Notes under the pieces: generated by a model | What the model was told of the DNA's origin: nothing | Database searches by the model: none | Seen by the model: the letters and a program-made list of their open reading frames with translations, nothing else | Position numbers and translations under genes: made by a program | Source: Endomychus coccineus | Lineage: Eukaryota; Arthropoda; Insecta; Coleoptera; Endomychidae | NCBI GenBank assembly: GCA_958510875.1 | Contig: OY294067.1 | Span: 105,878,010-105,942,009, forward strand | DNA length: 64,000 nt | Reading direction: 5' to 3' | Shown here: piece by piece, positions 58,111 through 64,000 of the stretch | Layout of the letters: the number at the start of each line of letters is the position of its first letter | How positions within the stretch are numbered: position 1 is the first letter of the stretch

Positions 58111-59734
58111 CAGTGGCGGCTCGTGAATTTTTGAGAGAGGAGGCTGGACATAAACCGTTTTTGTAAAAATATACTCTATTCACAGCCTTTTAACCTTTGC
58201 ACAGCGACCGTACCAGCTACTTCAGTGACAAAATTAATTGTTACCCAGCAAGAACCAACGTGGAGGTATAGAGTTTCTCTTGACAAAACATTTTTTTGTT
58301 CGTTTTTTGTCTTTTATTTTTTTGGATTTTTAATATTTTTTCTTTTTTTTGGAATTTTTCATATTATGTTTTTTTTTATTAATTTTATTAACTTTTTTTA
58401 TATATTAACGGAATTCTACGGTCTTTAGTTTGCGAAAAATGATCAATAATATTATCAAAAAATGTATCATTTAGTTTTAAGTGTTTTACTAAATCTTTTT
58501 CAATAGATATTAAACTAACATTGTATAAACGATTTTGGCCCATTGTATTTGGCATGTAAGTTTTAATTCGTTTGAGAGTAGAAAATGATCTCTCCACCGA
58601 TGCCGACGTGACAGGAATGGTGACTGTCAAACAAAGTAGTTTATAAAACTGAGGTAAAACTTGTTGCAAATCATTGTCTATCATATATTTTATCATATCG
58701 GCGTGAATGTCGTACTAGCCTAAAATATCTTTATCCGAGTATATAACGCATAATTCATGGTGCAGTGCTATTTTATCAAAAAAATTATATTTTAGAACTA
58801 AGTTATCTAAAAGTATTCGGAAACTCTTTTGAAAAAGATTCGAAAAATCTTCTATTCGTCAAGTCGAAAAACTTCAATTCATGTAAATCGGAAAATCGAA
58901 TCTCAATTTGACCTTTAATAGTATCTAAAATTTCATAAAAAAAAGTGTTTATAATGTAGTTTCTTGTCTACCAAATTATATGTTTTCCTCCTTTAACAAT
59001 ATTCTATTTAACGGTAATTTAAACTTAATACTCGATGTAATATGTTCCTGCGATTTTTCATGTCTGTCTATACCACGAGCTAGATTTTTCAAATCATCAT
59101 AACCCGAGTGCCCCCAACATTAAGTTGTATCAGATGTAAATAGCAAGCAATACCAGCAATATAATTTATTGTGTACCTCAGATCCCGTTAACCATAAATA
59201 TTTTTTACATTTACATATCAGTATCAAATGATCGATTTTGAAACATACCTGTCATCACTAATCTTTTCAGCAACTAAATCACTACTCAGTTTAACGTTTA
59301 ATAACCAAAGAACTCTTTGTTAATAACTCACCGAACAGATAAATAATTATAACTTAACCTTACATCGCTTCGCGAAACAAAAACAACAACTGACAGAGCA
59401 CGTGTCGCAGTTTGCAGCGTAATCGTATTTCATACGACCGCCGGGTGCGTACGAGAAGCTAGCCTACATAGAGTGTTGTATTCGCTGTTTTACCCTATTT
59501 GTGAATTGAACTGGTTGGAAAAACGGCAACTGTGTTGACCACACGTATTTAGCGTTTGAGATATATAGAGAATCTAGCCTCTGGCCACTGTTACCAGATT
59601 AAAAATAACTACTGAGAACGGGGAATTAATTGTAAAATTTAAAGAATTATCAGAGAAACAGGAAATAAAATGGAGAATGATCATTAAGATAAATCGGTGA
59701 GGAGGCTGAGCCTCCTTCGAGGAGCCGCCACTGA
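58111..59734 (-). mobile_element. hAT transposon, internally deleted
   Basis: The ends CAGTGGCGGCTC (58111) and GAGCCGCCACTG (59723-59734) are perfect 12-bp inverted repeats, and GGAGGCT phrases extend them. They are flanked by identical 8-bp copies ACTTTTCT (58103-58110 and 59735-59742), the target duplication of hAT elements. A hAT transposase remnant lies on the minus strand inside. At 1,624 bp the element is shorter than a full autonomous copy. Confidence 0.93.
58388..59110 (-). pseudogene. hAT transposase (zinc-finger MYM1-like) remnant
   Basis: 58388-58860 on the minus strand reads LHHELCVIYSDKDIL, a stop, then VLPQFYKLLCLTVTIPVTSA and SVERSFSTLKRIKTYM, the C-terminal dimerisation block of hAT transposases with its SASVERSFS signature. 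It ends KKS at 58388. About 59045-59107 reads GYDDLKNLARGIDRHEKSQE, the N-terminal segment that follows a TTF-type zinc finger in these transposases. The catalytic middle is missing: the N-terminal part passes within about 180 bases into a piece (DTIKGQIEIRFSDLHELKFF) from near the C-terminus. Stops and frameshifts confirm inactivity. Confidence 0.85.
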
Positions 59735-59742
59735 CTTTTCTA

Positions 59743-60229
59743 CAATCTCATAAATTATTCTTTTATCGGATACGCATCGTCTAGTTCAGTGCCTTAACAA
59801 ATTTAATTGCTGATCTTATCGAAAATTCGATATTGGAAATTTTCTAATTTAACTACAAATGAGTCATATAAAGAACAATTAAAATGAGAACTGTTATTAG
59901 TAACCTAAACTTGATTGCAACTCAGTTTGATAGAATAAATCGATTGGTTATAGTTCTGAAAGTCTGGTAGTAGACATAAGGAAGCCAGTAGCGTAGCCAG
60001 AGTTGATGGGGCTCCGGTGCAGCGAGGCTTGAAGGGGCCCTAGTTCACTAAAACATTTCCGAACCCCTAAGCCTGAAGATAGTTGATGATGACAACAAAA
60101 AAACGAAAGAATAAAAAAGTATATATTTGTCTTACCTATATAAATATATAGGCAGTGTCTATGGTCTATTCTGTATAATGCTCGTTGATATTTAGATTTC
60201 AATGATACATTCTTTTTTAAACACTAAAC
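59743..60229. other. Spacer; hAT-like end near 59990
   Basis: CAGTAGCGTAGCCAG at 59989-60003, followed by a GC-rich GGGGCTCCGG, resembles the ends of insect hAT elements, but no opposite end was found. Confidence 0.35.
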
Positions 60230-61390
60230 AATCATACTTCTCTTGAATAATTTTACCTATAATGTAACTTTGTATTGCAATCCTTTCACAATGTTCCATT
60301 TTGTAGGATTTGTATGAGAAAATTATTGTGCATCTAAATTTTGCTTTCTCGTTTGCATATTTAACTACTTTATAAATCGAAATATTTTAGAGATACTCAG
60401 ATCATCTGTTCTAGAGCTGAAGCAACAGCAAAAGCTCCAGTCAGTCCTTGTTCAGTATGTAAGACATATGAACAACATTATAATTTTTTATTTTTAACGA
60501 TTAGATTACAATAAATAGTTTATATACATCTTTAACGAATGTAAATATTTAATTTTGATATACATTAAATACTAATTGCAAAAATATTAGTATAATGATA
60601 TAGAATTAAAATGTACAAGTGGGATGAGGAAAGATGAGTGGTCTTTCATTCATTGAACGAGTGACTCTTTTTAATGTTCATTTTATTATTGTTCCTATAC
60701 ATGTGGATTGCTATAACCTAATGGTTTAATACTGGGATACGATTTAGAGAAGTGAAAGTTTACGAACCCCTGGTCTAGACTAATCTTGACGCACTTAACT
60801 CATTGTTTAATATACTTTAATCAATCCTCATCTAGTTAAAATGAGAAAGTATACATTATGCCCCCAAATCTTAACTTCCTCTTAAGAAGAAACTATTTTC
60901 GTTTCAATCTGCTCCAACGGAAAAGTATTGGATGTAATATAACAACACTTTTAGTAGAATAATACGTATAAAGCTTGATATGTAAGTAGATCACAAAAAC
61001 CTAGATATGTGATTGAGGTATTATATTTTTCTGCAATAACCGTTTTGTAAGTTGCCATTTTGTAGAATTGATATGGGATCATATACGATCAAAATGCTAC
61101 TTTGCCCTTGCATGTGATACTACTTTATATTAAAAATATTGAAGAAATATTCAGGTCGATTTTGGAATGTAGGTACAAAGAGATTTATAGATAACAGTGG
61201 ATTAAAAGGATTATCAGCATAGCGTATGGCCCCAGTTAGTCCCTGAATTTAATGTGACGTATGACATAATCAACCACTTTTATAAGTTTACAAATCAGAT
61301 TAAAGTAGTTTTCATATATCTTAATCTTTTAATGTAACTTTAACGCATGTAAATATTTATTTTTCATATTAATCAAATACTAAAATTAAC
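60230..61390. repeat. Diverged direct duplication, about 350 bp units
   Basis: 60230-60580 and 61010-61390 share the order of phrases: CCATTTTGTAG, ACTACTTTATA, CAGTYAGTCC, then TAACGMATGTAAATATTTA. Identity is moderate with indels; the spacing is about 800 bases. Confidence 0.6.
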
Positions 61391-61469
61391 TATTAAAGGC
61401 CATCGCCGTATGTGAAATAAAATAGGCAATCAATTAATAATCTATAAGAGTTCACACTGTGGATACCTT

Positions 61470-61575
61470 TTAACACTATCAATAACAAACAAGCACCCTC
61501 ATCCACTAAGCTTATTCTTAAGTAGCTGGAAGGGATCTTCTAGCTACCAAGTAGGCATCATCAGAGTAAACTGGT
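61470..61575 (-). mobile_element. PLE terminal fragment
   Basis: The minus strand reads GTTTACTCTGATGATGCCTA, TTGGTAGCT and, after a changed GAAA (GAAG), a tail ending in TTAGTGGATGAG. It matches the termini at 12918, 13476 and 45115. It abuts the LINE piece that follows. Confidence 0.6.
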
Positions 61576-61905
61576 GTTCCGGTGTTCTGCCGTTCAGGCA
61601 GATGTAAGGAAAGGCCTACCAAGAAAGCCGATACATTCTTGGATTGCTTAGATCACCTGGGCCATTGAAGATTAGATCCGACAGGATCAAGGTTCACAGC
61701 ACTTCCGTATCATTCACAATTCAAACCTTAAATGGGCGGGAGAACGCTAGGGGCAATTCCCATATGATACCAGGGGATTCCGTATGGTTCATCGAAGGCA
61801 CCAAGACAGAAAAAATTATAAGTGCTGGAACAGGGAGTCTAGCGAAATCAATTTACGAAATTCCCGGTTTCTGGAATAGTATAATAAGTGCTAAATGAGT
61901 CCGTT
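61575..61905 (+). pseudogene. LINE RNase H start fragment
   Basis: The plus frame reads SVWFIEGTKTEKIISAGTGS and then AKSIYEIPGFWNSIISAK. It resembles the start of the RNase H domain in R1/I/jockey-type LINEs, where W.TDGSK....GAG is followed by a short loop and the FQAE box. The catalytic Asp of TDGSK is replaced (IEGTK). The upstream part, which should be the thumb of the reverse transcriptase, is not clearly readable. Confidence 0.55.
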
Positions 61906-63012
61906 ATACGTTTGCATAAGGTTCATACAGTGTTTTTTCTATTTTGTGAAAGCAGTAGTCAACTGGTAACACTGACTGATATCAGTTATGACTATGAGAA
62001 CGCTATTTATTAATGTAACAAATTACACGCATTGAATCTAGATATTTAAATAACTGGACGGCTTAACTTGAACAATTATGGACCGTAATTTTATTGCAAC
62101 AATCACATACAGCATTATGTATAACTACATGGATTTATCACTCATGAATCTAAGTGCACAGAACATAAATTACAGCTCAAATGTTCTTTTTACAATCACG
62201 GTTGATTTGGTACTAAATAAAACAATATGCAATATGATTGATAACCGCGAAACATTGATAATCACGTACGAGCATAGAACACAAGACATTCAAGATCACA
62301 GAATAATATTCTTTTTCGAATCACAGCTGATATGATACAAAACTAGAACTAGACTAGTCTTTCAAATCTATGATTTTTGTAGATCTTACCTCAACGTCTT
62401 AATTTTTTTGTCAACGTTTTCGATCGCTTGTTTACTTTCCTCAATCTCGTTTATCATTTTACATTTCTTTACATAAAGTAAACTACTGTGTCCTACATCA
62501 ATCCTACACCAATAATCACTGCTACCAACCGCAAAGTTTCGGCGCGGATTATGAATACACGGCTGAAGTGCTATTAGATTATACTGTTAATTTAACTATT
62601 ATATTCTTGATTAAGATATATTTTTTTGCATATTCAATTAGAAAAACGATTATGGTAAATTTTAATTATTAATTAATATATATTATATCTTTAATTCAGA
62701 AAAAGGACAGATTTTAATGACGTTTTAAGTGAATCGTGCTCGAATACAACAATCACATATATAATGTTTTCACATTTTGGTTATGACCCGATTTATGAGA
62801 TAATAATTTCATTTCAACAAACTGTTCCGACGAAAATTACACTAAAAACATTAATTAACTACCAAAAACTGAAATAGATTATTTTTTAATATTTTCAGAT
62901 TTCATTTTCATTTGTTTAATAAATCAGAAATTGTATTAAAAAATATTATTTTGTCATAAAATTCCCGGTTTGAAAAAAAAATTCCGGATATTTCCCGGTT
63001 GCTAGACACCCT
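61906..63012. other. Non-coding; ends with a transposon terminus
   Basis: The part 62940-63012 ends CCCGGTTGCTAGACACCCTGT, the complement of an ACAGGGTGTCTAGCAACCGGG-like terminus frequent in insect short elements. The other end was not located. Frame 62078-62335 shows no domain. Confidence 0.45.
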
Positions 63013-63961
63013 GTGGAATAGTGGAGACAAGGGACCAAGGAGAAATGATTTCTTCAAACGTAGGGACACTTTGGACAGAATTCCAAGCAAAAATATTAGC
63101 AATAAAACATGTGCTCGAATTATGAGAGAGAGAGAGAGCCTATGAGAATAGACAAATCACAATCACACCGAGCAACCTGACAGTGCTTAAGGCAATGGAG
63201 TCATACACAATCACCTCACAATGTGTACTCGATTGTGTAAAGGAACTAAGAGCATTAGTAAAGAACCCCAATAGAGTGACAATCTTATGGGAGTTTGAGA
63301 AAACCAGACGCGAAGGGACTGAACTGCCGTCGCACTCGCTGAAGCGGGTGCGGAACAACCCGTGATTGGACCAGAGCCAACCTGTGGCATTTCTCATGCC
63401 GTAGCGAAATTGGTAATCCAAAAATGACTCGAGGCAGAACACCGTGCCTAATGGAGGGAACTGCCCCGTATGTCGCATTCCAAGCGACTGATGGGAGACC
63501 TCCAGCAGCAACGAGTGAAAAATCTACTGACGTTCAGCACACAAGAAATAGGGAATCTTGTTGCATTCCTGACCGGACACACCTCATGCAACCAATATCT
63601 CTGCACGATTGGTCTGGTAGATCAGCCCACAAGCAGGGGTTGCGGCCTGGAAGAGAAGACACACATGCATGTGCTGGTCAGTGCACGGCATACGCGGTTA
63701 GGAGTCGGACATACCTTGGAGACGATAAGACTACACTACACCCGAGGACATTGAATTTCATAGAATACACCGGATTGATGAGGAGATAGCAATATGTGAG
63801 AGCACAATAAGACACCAATGACCGCAGTATAGTTGGGTACCCTCTGGGAAGGAGAGCCAACCGCACGGGGGAGGGGTTTTAGTCGGTAAGAATCCGGCAC
63901 ACCCGGGGGCACGGGCCCCCGAGGCGTCTATAAAAGATTTCCTCTCTTCTGAAAAAAAAAA
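63013..63961 (+). pseudogene. LINE ORF2 RNase H and C-terminus, with poly(A)
   Basis: 63035-63110 reads SSNVGTLWTEFQAKILAIKH, the RNase H block containing the FQAE Glu position (here FQAK). 63180-63300 reads LTVLKAMESYTITS and ELRALVKNPNRVTILWEFEK, matching S..ALKAL....V.S...W.C...L and VTLIWVPGH, with the last block changed. 63500-63754 reads NLVAFLTGHTSCNQYLCTIG, the LLTGH..LN.HL..MG block, then the Cys-rich tail CGLEEKTHMHVL in place of C...EET.EH.L. A short A run at 63952-63961 marks the 3' end. Catalytic residues are lost and the frame is shifted, so it is inactive. An unusual (GA)8 run lies at 63123-63138. Confidence 0.8.
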
Positions 63962-64000
63962 CTGGTGATGGCTATTTGGTAGCTGAAAGGTCCTCGGTGC
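63962..64000 (+). mobile_element. PLE terminal motif, cut by window end
   Basis: CTGGTGA, T, then a stem GGCTAT/GTAGCT-like pair and GAAA (63963-63988) repeat the terminal motif seen at 13476. It follows directly after the LINE poly(A), suggesting that the LINE sits beside or inside a PLE copy. Confidence 0.5.

Noticed and set aside
58225..58428. Phe-rich 67-codon plus frame in the hAT element
   Set aside because: It is the translation of a T-rich tract antisense to the transposase side.
1..64000. CRISPR arrays, bacterial operons, riboswitches, replication origins
   Set aside because: No regular short repeats with spacers, no Shine-Dalgarno-spaced frames, and all domains are of eukaryotic transposable elements.

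Overview
The window reads as intergenic or repeat-rich nuclear DNA of an arthropod, most likely an insect. It is AT-rich, no open frame exceeds about 130 codons, and no rRNA, CRISPR array, operon or bacterial signal was found. Almost every recognisable coding trace belongs to a decayed transposable element: Penelope-like elements (PLEs) with GIY-YIG endonucleases, Tc1/mariner, hAT, Crypton-type tyrosine recombinase, R1/I/jockey-type LINEs and a tRNA-derived SINE. I could not support any host multi-exon gene. The species cannot be fixed from sequence alone.

Layout. 0.6-3.4 kb: a PLE on the minus strand (RT with damaged YVDD, linker, GIY-YIG) with inverted ends, a nested LINE tail and a hammerhead ribozyme motif. 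3.5-4.4 kb: a 154-bp tandem repeat and a 159-bp duplication. 5.2-5.6 kb: a SINE. 6.9-7.1 kb: a Crypton-like recombinase end. 9.9-15.8 kb: a cluster of at least four PLE fragments, two arranged as inverted pairs. 16.3-17.5 kb: a Tc1-like transposase remnant. 19-27.5 kb: MITEs, two very long foldback repeats (about 1.06 and 1.37 kb) and a LINE endonuclease remnant. 28-34 kb: small foldbacks and a compact TATA-ATG-polyA unit coding for 36 aa. 35.9-45.2 kb: hammerhead-bearing foldbacks, TIR elements, a DDE transposase N-terminus and another PLE. 48-56 kb: MITEs. 58.1-59.7 kb: an internally deleted hAT element with a perfect 8-bp target duplication. 61.5-64 kb: LINE RNase H fragments next to PLE termini.

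The most interesting theme is RNA. At least two sequences fold on paper into complete type I hammerhead ribozymes (2991-3032 and 36745-36787), and about ten further copies keep part of the core. In every family the copies tend to occur as divergent pairs, minus-strand copy on the left and plus-strand copy on the right, so that the pair is a foldback. Three of the four families carry one extra nucleotide between the CTGANGA box and stem II; one family is canonical. Hammerheads in PLE termini are known; the divergent pairing, the extra base and the very small hammerhead-bearing foldbacks are what deserve checking. All similarity statements come from reading motifs, not from searches.
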